Position numbers and translations under genes: made by a program. 36,148 nt of DNA from Prevotellaceae bacterium (GTDB lineage: Bacteria > Bacteroidota > Bacteroidia > Bacteroidales > Bacteroidaceae): the NCBI GenBank assembly GCA_022508615.1, contig JAFLUW010000003.1, positions 1 through 36,148 on the forward strand, given 5' to 3'. The notes beneath the pieces are model-generated. The model worked only from the letters and a program-made list of their open reading frames with translations, made no database searches and was not told the DNA's origin. Below, piece after piece: positions 27,144 through 36,148 of the stretch. Position 1 is the first letter of the stretch; each line of letters begins with the position of its first letter.

Positions 27144-28742
27144 TCAGTTGACGCCATCGCTCTCGGTTTGGCGCGTCTGGTGCTGTTCGTTGTTCTCGCA
27201 GTAGTAATAATAGTAGTAGGTGCCCAGCCAATTTTTCTTCAGCTGGCGGCGCATTTTTGCTTTGTCGTGCATTACGGGGCGGGCTTCCTGGACAAAACGC
27301 GAAAGTTCGGCAGCCGTGAACTGCGAAATGTACGGGGCGAAAAACTGTTTGGCCTGAGGGTCTTTCATGGCCAGAATCTGCAACGCTTGGCTGAAGATTG
27401 CAGGCATGGACATGCCTTTCTGTGTCATGATTTCCGCACGCTGGGCGAAGCGGGGCAGATCTTTGGAGTAGAGACAGGCCACGGCTGAAGTGAGTAACGT
27501 GGCGTCGGTGCCCTGCATCAGTCCGATGTTGTAGCCGAGGAAGGCTGGTTGGCGGTAGTTCTGTTCAAATGTCCCCGTTTCTGCGGGGCGTAGCGACATG
27601 ACGGTGGCAAGTTCGCTGTCCTCGGAGGCAAGTTCGGGATTGCCGTTCATAGGGCGGTATTTTTCGACGAACACTTTTTCGAAAGGCACCTTGGCAAGCA
27701 AGTTGAAGTAGCGTTCGGCCAGTTTTGTCTCGCCCATGAGTACGGCGCTCAGGGCCATGCGTTTGTAGCGGTAGACCGAGGGGCCGTTCATCACGGTTTG
27801 TTCCAAATCGTGGTGGTAGGCGGCTTGTACGAGGCCGGCATGGAAATTGCAATCGGCCGTAAAAATGGCTTGTTCCTCGTTCCCGTCGGACTTGAAAAGC
27901 CGGGGGTCAGGGTAGTCGAAAGTAATGTCGAAAATACGGGCCGCAAGTTCGCCGCGTTGCAGCATGCCGATAGCGCCATAAGCCGCCACGGCGCGCGTGG
28001 GGCGCTTTGCGGCGACGGCTTCGTCGGCCATTTCTTCCCAGCGTCCCTCCTGCATCATCAGTTGCAGGCGCGCCGTGAGGATTTGGTTGCGGTCGAAATG
28101 TGCGGTGACGGCAATCAGGGCCACGAAAAGCGCGGCAAGCCCGCCGCACAGCGGGGCAAAGGGCTTGCCGGCGGGCGTAGATTGCCCCCGACGGGCCAAC
28201 GCCGAGAGACAAGCCGCGAAAACTACCGCGAAAAGCACGGCTACGGGCAAACCGAAGACGATGCCGGGCTCGTTCTTGTGGTAAACATTCGTGCCGAGAA
28301 AGGCAAACCAGCCGAGTTGGGCCACGACGAACAAGAAGCCCAGACCTGCGAGCCGCGGCATGCGCAGCGCGCGGTCGAAAAGCCACGCCGTGAGCGTCAG
28401 CAAAAGGCTCAGGCAGAGGGCGCCGGCCCATTTGCTTTTGTAGGCGAGCAACAGGAAACGCGAGCCCCACCAGTAATGCCCCAACGGTTGGTCGAGTACA
28501 TACTTCATGGGCATTGCGTCGAACGTGAAGAAGCTTTCCTGCTCGGCGCGGGCGAAGACGTCGCCCATCGTCAGCGCGCAAAACCAGTAGGTCAGCAGAA
28601 ATCCGACTGTGTAGATTGTTGCGGGCGTCAGTGTGCGTTTCCTTTTCCCGTTATTCAGGCTTTTTCCTGCATCGGCGCCCGAACCGTGGGCCGATGAGGG
28701 CTTTACGGTTCGGATTGTGCCGCTATGTTTTTTGCGGGTCAT
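27144..28742 (-). CDS. DUF6057-like multi-pass membrane protein
   Basis: 532 aa; multiple TM helices then soluble helical C-terminus; adjacent to the TolB-like gene. Confidence 0.7.
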   Translation of the reverse strand: MTRKKHSGTIRTVKPSSAHGSGADAGKSLNNGKRKRTLTPATIYTVGFLLTYWFCALTMGDVFARAEQESFFTFDAMPMKYVLDQPLGHYWWGSRFLLLAYKSKWAGALCLSLLLTLTAWLFDRALRMPRLAGLGFLFVVAQLGWFAFLGTNVYHKNEPGIVFGLPVAVLFAVVFAACLSALARRGQSTPAGKPFAPLCGGLAALFVALIAVTAHFDRNQILTARLQLMMQEGRWEEMADEAVAAKRPTRAVAAYGAIGMLQRGELAARIFDITFDYPDPRLFKSDGNEEQAIFTADCNFHAGLVQAAYHHDLEQTVMNGPSVYRYKRMALSAVLMGETKLAERYFNLLAKVPFEKVFVEKYRPMNGNPELASEDSELATVMSLRPAETGTFEQNYRQPAFLGYNIGLMQGTDATLLTSAVACLYSKDLPRFAQRAEIMTQKGMSMPAIFSQALQILAMKDPQAKQFFAPYISQFTAAELSRFVQEARPVMHDKAKMRRQLKKNWLGTYYYYYYCENNEQHQTRQTESDGVN

Positions 28743-28761
28743 GCGAATTTTTTGTCAACGC

Positions 28762-31728
28762 TTACTGAACAATGACTTTTTTGCCGCCCACGACGTAAAT
28801 ACCCGGCTGGAAGCCATCTACGACTGTGAGACTTTGCACCGTGCGCACGGTACGTACGAGCCGGCCGCTCATATTATATATGGGGAGCGTCTGCGGTTGG
28901 GGCGAATGGATGGCAATTTGTCCTTTTCCGCCCGATACGCCGAAATAGGTCCGGCTATCTTCGGCTTTCACGGCTCCTATTCCCGTCGGCTCAATGTATC
29001 CGTACTGGGCGTCGAGCGTAGCGATGCGCTGGTCTATCCATTCGCAGGCATAATCCACGCTGCTTTGTATTTTTCCGTGTGCCGAGGCCCACTTGCTGCC
29101 TTCGCGCGTATCGGCGCCGCTTTCGGCGAAAAGTTCGGCGTAATCGCGGAAGCGTTTTTTCAGCGCTTCGCGGTCGAAATAGGTTTCACGCAGCTTGTTG
29201 TAGCGGTCTTTGAGCTGGTTTTCCCAGTTCATGTAAAGAATTTCGCGCAGTCGGGTGAAGTAGGTCAGCTGTCCGTGCTCGTTTTGCCAAAGGAAAGTTG
29301 TAAAGTCTTGGTCGGCCGACGCATTTCCGCCGCTCCACTGCTTGCTGCCGTCCCAACGTATGCCCCACACGCCGTCAAGGTCCCACACGGCTATGCCCAG
29401 TTTGCGCGCATTCTTTTGTGCCGTCTGGTCATAGTTGAAGTAGTACATGTTCTTTCCGTGATTGTCCGTGGCCAGCAGGAGTTCGATGAACAAATAGTAG
29501 TCATTGACCACAGGATAGTCGAAAAGTGTGTAATAATTGTTGATGAAGTCGTCGTCCGAGCCGGTAGCCACAAGATTGATGGCCTCATAGAGCGGCCCCC
29601 AGTCGAGGAACTCCTCTTCGTAGTCGGGATATTTTCCCTCGTAGCCGCGCCAAGTTTCCCTTTTCGTGTAGTAGGGATAACTTGAATCGGGTATGGTACC
29701 GGTAGTGCCTTTGTAATAGTAAGCCGCGCGGTCCATTTCGTGACCGAAGAACACTTCGTAACTCCAATCGGTCGACTTGTAGAGCGAACCGCGGACATAG
29801 GCCTTCGTAGAGTCGGTCTCCTCGACGAATTTCTTTAATTTCAACTGTTTGCGGTCCATCTTCTCGGTCATGCAGTAGAGGCCGTGATAGGTGCCGTTGA
29901 GGAATACTTCGACAAAGGCGCCGCGGGTGCCCGTGCGGGCTTTCTTCTCCTCGCTCTTGTGGTAGGGATCGTGCGAAAAGTCGTTCCAAAGGTCGGTGCT
30001 CACGCGGTTGCGTATGCAAGTCGGGTCGATGTAAGCCGCATCGAGTATCCAGTTGTTGTCTTCACGCAGGCCGAGGAATTCGCGGTCCACGCTGTTTCCC
30101 CATTCGTCGCGCAACTTGATGGCGTAGGCTTTCTTGGGTTTGCCCGACGCCGTGGCGCCGCGGTAGCGATAAGCGGCCACGAAAGTGCTGTCGTAGCCTG
30201 CATAGTTTGCGTCGGTCACGCGGATGCTGCCCGTGGTGTAGGTAGTGTAATTGCACGAGCCGTAGGAAATCTCCACGATGGGCAGGAACGTGAAGTTGAG
30301 CGTTGTGGAGGCGGCCACTTCGTCATTGTCGCTGCGACGGATTTCCATGAGATAGGGTGTCAGGCAGGACACTTCGCTGAAGTAGATTTTCGTCGCTTCG
30401 TCAACGCGCTGGCCGTTGATAGTCAGATAGTATTCTTCGGCATAGGCCTTGCGCATCTTCAGCCGCACGTTTGCCGTGTAGTCCTTGCCGCCGCGCAGTT
30501 CTTCGGATAGCGGCATGTAGTATTTACGGGCTGTCTGGTCGTAGATGATGTCTTTTCCGTCGAAGGTGAGGCTGTCTACGCAGCTTTTCACGCTGCTGGC
30601 CGTAATCTGGACGTTTTCGAATTCGAAGCCTGCATCCGTCAGGTATTCCAAGTGGCGGACGTCGGCCGAGGCAAAGAGAAAGGTATTGCCTGAGTCCCGG
30701 TTGCTGTAAAGGCCGATATAGGGATCGGAACCTCCTTCGTAGGAGTTCCAGAAGTGGTAATTGTCCGTTTCGTAGCCCCAACCCCAGCCCCATGTGCTGC
30801 GGTCGGTCTGCCGTTCGATGGTGTAGCCCGGATAGTCGGCGTCGGCGTAGTAGCCGAACGACCAGCGGTTCTTGCTCTTGTCGCTCGAGCTGCCTCCGGT
30901 GTAAATGGGTGTGGTCGTGCTGTACCACGATGTGGCTACGTACTGGTTGTCTTCGGTGTAGATGTTCACGCCGCCTGTGGCCTGGGTGAAATAGAAGCGC
31001 GTGGCGTCTTTCAGGTCGCGCTGGCGCAGATAGCTGTTCGCCAGGCTCACGCTCAGTCCCGAGCGCACGTTCGTTATCGTGTAGAGCACGGGGTCGGCCA
31101 CGTTTTCGGTCAGCACGACGGGCTGTGCGGCCAGCCGTGCGCTGTTGGCCCAGTATTCGCCGGCCTCGTTCATGCCGCAATTTTCCGGCGATTCGCCCGT
31201 TGCGCCGTTTTCGGTGACGAGATTGCCCTCGTCGTCGTAGATGAAGAAGTATTCGTTGGCACTCGACGTGGTGTGGGCGCTGTATGTGCCCACGAGACAG
31301 GAGCCGTCCAAGCGCACGTTGATCCACGCCGCGGGCTTGCCTGTGTTCTGGAAGGCATATTGCTCGCCGTCCTCGCTAGCCGAGAGGGCCCATGTCGTTT
31401 CAGGGCTGTCGGCTGTGGCGGAAAGGTTCATGTATTTGCAGGTTACTTCGTCGCGCTCGGTGGTGTATTGCAGGTAGAGTCCGCTGGCGGCGTTGCGTAT
31501 GGCGTATCCGCCGTCTTTCTGCTCGAAGATCCAGTAGCTGTCGTCCGAAAGGGCGGACGAAAGGTTATAGTAGATGAGCGGCAGGGCGTCGTGATAGGCG
31601 CCGAGGCCCATCGAGCCGGTGTTGTAGGCTGCCGAGACGAGGTAATACTTTTTGCCGCTCTCGATGCCGGCGGCTGCGAGCAGCTGCGCGGCGAGCAGGC
31701 CGAGGATGGCGAGTAATGTCTTGCGCAT
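28762..31728 (-). CDS. CotH-kinase family secreted protein with a T9SS-type C-terminal domain
   Basis: Probable start 31728 (MRKTLLAILGLLAAQLLAAAG); 'KKAYAIKLRDEWGNSVDREFLGLREDNNWILDAAYIDPTCIRNRV', 'VWDLDGVWG'; C-terminus YNMSGRLV...GIYVVGGKKVIVQ. Confidence 0.88.
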   Translation of the reverse strand: MRKTLLAILGLLAAQLLAAAGIESGKKYYLVSAAYNTGSMGLGAYHDALPLIYYNLSSALSDDSYWIFEQKDGGYAIRNAASGLYLQYTTERDEVTCKYMNLSATADSPETTWALSASEDGEQYAFQNTGKPAAWINVRLDGSCLVGTYSAHTTSSANEYFFIYDDEGNLVTENGATGESPENCGMNEAGEYWANSARLAAQPVVLTENVADPVLYTITNVRSGLSVSLANSYLRQRDLKDATRFYFTQATGGVNIYTEDNQYVATSWYSTTTPIYTGGSSSDKSKNRWSFGYYADADYPGYTIERQTDRSTWGWGWGYETDNYHFWNSYEGGSDPYIGLYSNRDSGNTFLFASADVRHLEYLTDAGFEFENVQITASSVKSCVDSLTFDGKDIIYDQTARKYYMPLSEELRGGKDYTANVRLKMRKAYAEEYYLTINGQRVDEATKIYFSEVSCLTPYLMEIRRSDNDEVAASTTLNFTFLPIVEISYGSCNYTTYTTGSIRVTDANYAGYDSTFVAAYRYRGATASGKPKKAYAIKLRDEWGNSVDREFLGLREDNNWILDAAYIDPTCIRNRVSTDLWNDFSHDPYHKSEEKKARTGTRGAFVEVFLNGTYHGLYCMTEKMDRKQLKLKKFVEETDSTKAYVRGSLYKSTDWSYEVFFGHEMDRAAYYYKGTTGTIPDSSYPYYTKRETWRGYEGKYPDYEEEFLDWGPLYEAINLVATGSDDDFINNYYTLFDYPVVNDYYLFIELLLATDNHGKNMYYFNYDQTAQKNARKLGIAVWDLDGVWGIRWDGSKQWSGGNASADQDFTTFLWQNEHGQLTYFTRLREILYMNWENQLKDRYNKLRETYFDREALKKRFRDYAELFAESGADTREGSKWASAHGKIQSSVDYACEWIDQRIATLDAQYGYIEPTGIGAVKAEDSRTYFGVSGGKGQIAIHSPQPQTLPIYNMSGRLVRTVRTVQSLTVVDGFQPGIYVVGGKKVIVQ

Positions 31729-31757
31729 GGTGTGTATGGGGTTTTCTTGTTCGTTGT

Positions 31758-32258
31758 CTATTCTGCGAGCAGCAGTTCGTAGTCTTCCACGTCGAGCCAG
31801 CGGCCGCCTTTGCGCCCCACCTGGCGGAAGCGCGACACGCGCCGGAAGCCCAGCGCTTCGTGCAAGGCCGTGCTGCGTGCGTTTCCGCCCGTGATGCAGG
31901 CCACTAAGGCGTGCGCGCCGCGCTGCCGGCAGTCGTCGATGAGCCGTTCCATCAGCCTTCGCCCGATGCCGCGGCCGCAATGCCGGCGGTCGATGTAGAC
32001 GGTCGTCTCCAACGTGAGCGCATAGGCCGCCCGCTCTTTCCACGGGTGGGCGTAGCAGTAGCCTACGGGCGTTCCTCCGGCTTCGGCCACGAGGTAGGGG
32101 CAGCTTGCCGCCGTCTGCGCGATGCGCTGCCGCATGTCGCCGGCCGTCAGCGGCTCGGTTTCGAAGGAAATGTCCGTTTCCGCGACGTAGGGGTTGTATA
32201 TCGCGGCCAGCGCGGCAGCGTCGTCCGCCCTGACGGGCCGTATCGTGATGGCATCCAT
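31758..32258 (-). CDS. GNAT family N-acetyltransferase (phosphinothricin acetyltransferase-like)
   Basis: 166 aa from 32258; 'IRPVRADDAAALAAIYNPYV', 'VYIDRRHCGRGIGRRLMERLI'. Confidence 0.92.
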   Translation of the reverse strand: MDAITIRPVRADDAAALAAIYNPYVAETDISFETEPLTAGDMRQRIAQTAASCPYLVAEAGGTPVGYCYAHPWKERAAYALTLETTVYIDRRHCGRGIGRRLMERLIDDCRQRGAHALVACITGGNARSTALHEALGFRRVSRFRQVGRKGGRWLDVEDYELLLAE

Positions 32259-32282
32259 GGAGCCGTGTCTTTCAGTGAGCCA

Positions 32283-32290
32283 CAAAAATA
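32283..32290 (-). promoter_or_regulatory. -7 box TATTTTTG upstream of the GNAT gene
   Basis: caaaaata on + strand, 25 nt upstream of ATG. Confidence 0.45.
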
Positions 32291-32394
32291 CGCTTTTCTT
32301 CACGAAAAGCAAACCTTGCCGGCGAATTTAACAGCTTGCTCCCTGCTGCGGCCGCCTTGCGGGCTGCAACAGGAGAACAAACGGGCCGTAAGCG

Positions 32395-32457
32395 AAAACT
32401 TACTCAGACTAAGTTTGAATTTAGTCTGAGTAAGTTGAAACTATCTCTGAGTAAGTT
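32395..32457. repeat. 63-bp element D: three 21-bp units, units 1 and 2 near-perfect inverted repeat
   Basis: aaaacttactcagactaagtt / tgaatttagtctgagtaagtt / gaaactatctctgagtaagtt. Confidence 0.9.
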
Positions 32458-32508
32458 TTTCGTTTGGCTGTGCAGTTGGCTGTCAGCGCTTTGCAAAGGG
32501 TGGAAAAA

Positions 32509-33138
32509 TCAGTAGCGCAGGTAGTCGGGCAGGGGCGCGCGCCGCGCTTCGTCGTAGCGCGCGCCGAGCAGTCGGGCCATGAGCGGCATGACGGCCGTGT
32601 GCAGCGCGCGTTCGTTGAGCGCGTGGTCGCCGTCGAAGCGATAGGCGTGCGTATAGTGGCGCGTGAAGGCGGCATAGCCCGTGCGGCTCAGCTCGTCGCG
32701 CGTGCCGAAGAGCGCATGGCAGAGTTCCTGCTCCCCGGGCGCGATGTCGTCGAACTGCCGACGCTCCATTTGGTTGAAATGCTGGATAGTGTCGCGCGTG
32801 ACGCGAAATTCCTTCTCGTGGTTCTTGCGTCCGTTGAGCCAACGATGGGTGCCCGTGCGCAGCACGCGGCTCATCGTCGAAATGTTGAACGACGGGTTCA
32901 CGCAAATGCGCAGAAAGCCGCGCATTTGCTGGGCATACATGCCGCCCATGCTCGTGCCGATGATGATGTCGGGCCGCTCCGTGGCGCAAAGGTCAAGCAA
33001 AAAGGGCAGCGCCTCCTCGGGATCGAGCGGTATGTCGGGCGCAACGACGCGCGCCGAGGGGAAAGTCTTGCCGAGTAGCTCGGCCGTGCCGCACGCGCCC
33101 GACGAAGCGAAGCCGTGCAGAAAGAGAATGGTCAGCAT
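32509..33138 (-). CDS. YqiA/YcfP-like alpha/beta-fold hydrolase
   Basis: 209 aa; 'ILFLHGFASSG', 'IIIGTSMGGMYAQQM', C-terminal 'RFDGDHAL'. Confidence 0.85.
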   Translation of the reverse strand: MLTILFLHGFASSGACGTAELLGKTFPSARVVAPDIPLDPEEALPFLLDLCATERPDIIIGTSMGGMYAQQMRGFLRICVNPSFNISTMSRVLRTGTHRWLNGRKNHEKEFRVTRDTIQHFNQMERRQFDDIAPGEQELCHALFGTRDELSRTGYAAFTRHYTHAYRFDGDHALNERALHTAVMPLMARLLGARYDEARRAPLPDYLRY

Positions 33139-34166
33139 CTTTGTTCTTTTTCAGCGTGTAGTTGCATAAAGGTGCGGCGGCCGCGAAAATAGTAGTCGAA
33201 AAGCAGCGATGCGGGCTGCCGCAGGGCCGTCGTGTCCGTGCAGGCGAGGCGCAGATTTTCCTCGCGCTGTGCGGCGAAGTCGGGACGCAGCTTTCGGAAC
33301 GCCCTGCGGGCGCGGCGCACGGCGAGAAAGTTCGCCGCTTGCCCTTTCATCAGAAATTGCAGCGCGGCCAAGGCGTCGAGCCAGCGCCGACGGCGCAGCG
33401 TACGGCGCAATTCGGCCTCCGGCAGATTTTTATAGAGCAGCAGCAGATTGTTGCGGAAATTAAGAAACGTTTTGCGCGGGCTTTCGTAGGCCAAAGAGCC
33501 GCCGCCTACATGCCACACCCGCGATGCCGGCACGCAAGCCAGCCTTCGGCCGCGCGAACGCAGCCGCCAGCACAAGTCTATCTCCTCCTGATGGGCAAAG
33601 AAGCGGCCGTCCAATCCGCCGGCGGCCGTCCAGTCCGCGCGACGCACCATCATGGCCGCGCCCGTCGTCCAAAACACGTCGCAAGGGCTGTCGTATTGCC
33701 CCTTGTCGCGCTCCACGCAGCCGAACACGCGGCCCCGGCAGTAGGGATAGCCCAGCGCGTCGATAAATCCGCCCGCTGCGCCGGCGTGTTCGAAGCGCGT
33801 GCGGTCGTCGGCGGCCAACACTTTCGGCATGACGGCCGCCACGTCGGCCCGGGCGTCCATAAAGTCGAGCAAAGGCCGCAGCCAGCCCTCCGAAGGCTCG
33901 ACGTCGCTGTTCAGGAGCAGCAGAAATTCGTGCTCCAAGCCCGCAAGTGCGCGGTTGTAGCCTTCGGCGAAGCCGTAGTTCCGGCCAAGGCGCACGAGAC
34001 GCACGCCGGGAAAATCCTTTTCCAGCATTGCGCACGAGTGGTCGGTCGAACCGTTGTCGGCCACGATGACTTCGGCCTCTCCGGAGCGCGCAATGACGGT
34101 CGGAAGAAAGCGTTGCAGCATCGCGGCGCCGTTCCAGTTGAGAATAACGAGGGCTATGCGTTTCAT
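33132..34166 (-). CDS. Glycosyltransferase family 2
   Basis: 344 aa from 34166; 'ALVILNWNGAAML', 'EVIVADNGSTDHS', 'LLLLNSDVEP', 'HQEEIDLCWRLRSRG'. Confidence 0.93.
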   Translation of the reverse strand: MKRIALVILNWNGAAMLQRFLPTVIARSGEAEVIVADNGSTDHSCAMLEKDFPGVRLVRLGRNYGFAEGYNRALAGLEHEFLLLLNSDVEPSEGWLRPLLDFMDARADVAAVMPKVLAADDRTRFEHAGAAGGFIDALGYPYCRGRVFGCVERDKGQYDSPCDVFWTTGAAMMVRRADWTAAGGLDGRFFAHQEEIDLCWRLRSRGRRLACVPASRVWHVGGGSLAYESPRKTFLNFRNNLLLLYKNLPEAELRRTLRRRRWLDALAALQFLMKGQAANFLAVRRARRAFRKLRPDFAAQREENLRLACTDTTALRQPASLLFDYYFRGRRTFMQLHAEKEQRC

Positions 34167-34203
34167 GACAGGAAGAAAAAGAAAAACAACCGCGGCCGGG
34201 CGT

Positions 34204-35610
34204 TCAGACAAGGGCCGTCAGCGCCTCGCCGTCGGGCGTAAACGGGCCGAGACGCTCGCTTGTCACGCTGCCGTCGGCGCGAACGGCACCCGCGGGCAGC
34301 TCTACGCGCACATAGTTGTCCGTAAAGCCGCGCAAGGGGCGGCCCGGGGCGGCGTGCTCCCACAATACGGGGCGCTCCGTCCCCATATATATATTATAGA
34401 AAGCGCGAAGTTTCTCCTTGCTCAGCGCCAGCAGCCGCTGCGAGCGCTCGTGCTTTTCGGCGGGGCTGACGGAGTGGGGAATGTCGAGCGCTTTCGTGCC
34501 CGGCCGTTCGGAGTAAGAGAAAACATGCAGCTGCGCGATGTCCAAATCGCGGATAAAACGGAAACTTTCCTCGAACAACGCCTCCGTTTCGCCCCGCGTG
34601 CCCACGATAACGTCCACGCCGACGAACGCATCGGGCATGGCGCGGCGCACGCGGGCCACTTTTTCGGCAAAAAGCGCCGTGTCGTAGCGCCGGCGCATGA
34701 GTCGGAGCACACTGTCCGAGCCGCATTGCAGCGGAATGTGGAAATGGGGCATGAAAGCGCGGCTTTCGGCGCAAAAATCTATGATTTCGTCGGTCAAAAG
34801 GTTGGGTTCGATGCTCGAAATGCGGTAACGCTCGATGCCTTCCACGCCATCGAGGGCCCGAACGAGGTCGAAGAACGTCTCGCCCGTGGTCTGGCCGAAA
34901 TCTCCTATGTTTACGCCCGTAATGATAATCTCCCGGCCGCCCTCGCGGGCCACTTGGCGGGCACTTTCCACGAGTTCGGCCACCGAAGCGTTGCGGCTGC
35001 GGCCGCGGGCGAAGGGTATGGTGCAATAGGTGCAGTAGTAGTTGCAGCCGTCCTGCACTTTCAGGAAATAGCGCGTGCGTTCGCCCCGCGAACACGAGGG
35101 TACGAAGCGACGAATGTCCTTTGCGGCCGAAGCCATGGCCTCGTGGCAGGCGCCGGCGGCCGCCAAGTCTCGACTATCCTTTGCAAACGGGCCGCCATTC
35201 GCCGACAAAGGCGCGCCGGCCGCGGCTTTTGCGACACTTTCGGCCTTCGCTTCGAGCATACGCGCCAGATGCTGCGGCAAGTCGCCCTTCTCCTCCTGCC
35301 CGAGCACGAGGTCGACGCCCTCCATGGCCGCCAGTTTCTGCGGTTGCAGCTGTGCGTAGCAGCCGATGACGGCTATCAGCGCCTTCGGGTGGCGCCGGTG
35401 CATGCGGTTGATGGCCTGGCGGCACTTTTGGTCGGCCGTCTCGGTCACGCTGCACGTGTTGACGATGCAGATGTCCGCCTTTTCGCTTTCGCGCGCCGTG
35501 TGTGCGCCCAGTGCGCCCAGACGGTCGGCCATCGAGGCCGTTTCGGCGAAATTCAACTTGCATCCCAGCGTGGCATAGGCCACGCTCTTGCCTTTCAGTA
35601 CGTTCATCAT
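34204..35610 (-). CDS. mtaB: tRNA (t6A37)-methylthiotransferase MtaB
   Basis: 468 aa from 35610; 'YATLGCKLNFAET', radical SAM 'GCNYYCTYCTIPFARGRSRN', 'IPLQCGSDSVLRLMRRRY'. Confidence 0.95.
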   Translation of the reverse strand: MMNVLKGKSVAYATLGCKLNFAETASMADRLGALGAHTARESEKADICIVNTCSVTETADQKCRQAINRMHRRHPKALIAVIGCYAQLQPQKLAAMEGVDLVLGQEEKGDLPQHLARMLEAKAESVAKAAAGAPLSANGGPFAKDSRDLAAAGACHEAMASAAKDIRRFVPSCSRGERTRYFLKVQDGCNYYCTYCTIPFARGRSRNASVAELVESARQVAREGGREIIITGVNIGDFGQTTGETFFDLVRALDGVEGIERYRISSIEPNLLTDEIIDFCAESRAFMPHFHIPLQCGSDSVLRLMRRRYDTALFAEKVARVRRAMPDAFVGVDVIVGTRGETEALFEESFRFIRDLDIAQLHVFSYSERPGTKALDIPHSVSPAEKHERSQRLLALSKEKLRAFYNIYMGTERPVLWEHAAPGRPLRGFTDNYVRVELPAGAVRADGSVTSERLGPFTPDGEALTALV

Positions 35611-35659
35611 GCTTTTCGGAGTGCGTCCGGAGGTTGCGCGTCGCGGTCCGAACGAGAAA

Positions 35660-35667
35660 CAAAGGTA
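35660..35667 (-). promoter_or_regulatory. -7 box TACCTTTG upstream of mtaB
   Basis: caaaggta on + strand, 49 nt upstream of ATG 35610. Confidence 0.6.
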
Positions 35668-35811
35668 CAACTTTTTTTTCGTTCGCAGCTTCCGCCCCTT
35701 TGTCGGGACGTTTCCGACGGTGTTTTCGTAAACTCCGGTTTGCAGTTTGCCTATTTTGGAATGTTTTCGGCACTTTTTCCTTGAAAAAACGTAAAAAAAG
35801 AATGCAATCTC

Positions 35812-35841
35812 TTGCGCGGTATGAAAAAGTCCGTACCTTTG
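35812..35841 (+). promoter_or_regulatory. Promoter TTGC-N18-TACCTTTG of the small lipoprotein gene
   Basis: ttgc 35812-35815, tacctttg 35834-35841. Confidence 0.65.
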
Positions 35842-35890
35842 CACCGTTTTAATAAGCAATTGATTGTTTTACTCAAAACCTAACAAGAAA

Positions 35891-36061
35891 ATGAAAAAGT
35901 TGATTTTCGTGTTCGCAGCTTTCGCCGCTGTTTCGTTCGCTTCCTGCGGTGGTAACACTGCTGCTACCGAGGCTACTGCCGATAGCGACAGCGTTGCTGT
36001 AGACAGCATTTCTGCTGACAGCGTAGTTGCCGACAGCATTCCCGCTGACACTATCGCCTAA
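35891..36061 (+). CDS. Small Asp/Ser/Ala-rich lipoprotein with pentapeptide repeats
   Basis: 56 aa MKKLIFVFAAFAAVSFASCGGNTAATEATADSDSVAVDSISADSVVADSIPADTIA; lipobox FASC; promoter and terminator on either side. Confidence 0.85.
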   Translation: MKKLIFVFAAFAAVSFASCGGNTAATEATADSDSVAVDSISADSVVADSIPADTIA

Positions 36062-36081
36062 TTGCTGACGAACGCAATGGT

Positions 36082-36116
36082 AAGTCCGTTGGAACAAGGT
36101 TCCGACGGACTTTTTT
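36082..36116 (+). terminator. Intrinsic terminator of the small lipoprotein gene
   Basis: aagtccgttggaac-aag-gttccgacggactt followed by a T-run. Confidence 0.85.
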
Positions 36117-36148
36117 GCGCTTTTCCCGCAGCCGGCGCCGCGCGACGC

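Noticed and set aside
31729-32043. N-terminal extension of the 1093-aa CotH ORF
   Set aside because: Overlaps the GNAT gene in another frame; signal peptide begins at 31728.
33132-33138. Overlap of GT2 stop and yqiA-like start (ATGCTGA)
   Set aside because: Ordinary translational-coupling overlap in a polycistronic operon.

Overview
A ~36 kb, mostly high-GC chromosomal window from a Bacteroidales bacterium (probably Prevotellaceae-like, judged from gene content, TAnnTTTG-type promoters and T9SS-type C-termini). Most genes lie on the minus strand. Recognisable content: pnp; a secreted T9SS-type protein plus a 58-aa peptide ORF missing from the ORF track; frr-rsgA-tpx (+); a dacB-like S13 peptidase; an envelope cluster DUF6242-like / OMP / uppS / bamA / ompH / ompH; a giant alpha-2-macroglobulin-like protein; rpsU; a TolB-like propeller with a CxxCH motif next to a DUF6057-like membrane protein; a CotH-kinase T9SS protein; GNAT; a YqiA-like hydrolase; GT2; mtaB; and a small repeat-bearing lipoprotein. 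The most unusual signal is a dispersed 63-bp element made of three 21-bp units (AACTTAGTCTGAGTAAGTT plus 2 nt). I find it five times (1807, 7597, 19034, 24819, 32395). Four copies are intergenic and one sits in frame inside the macroglobulin gene. The unit cores vary between copies, yet are often reverse-complementary within a copy. A second strong signal is a G10 tract just after the signal peptide of the T9SS-type protein, where a slip of either sign truncates the protein (candidate phase-variable gene). No tRNA, rRNA, CRISPR array or intact transposase was recognised.
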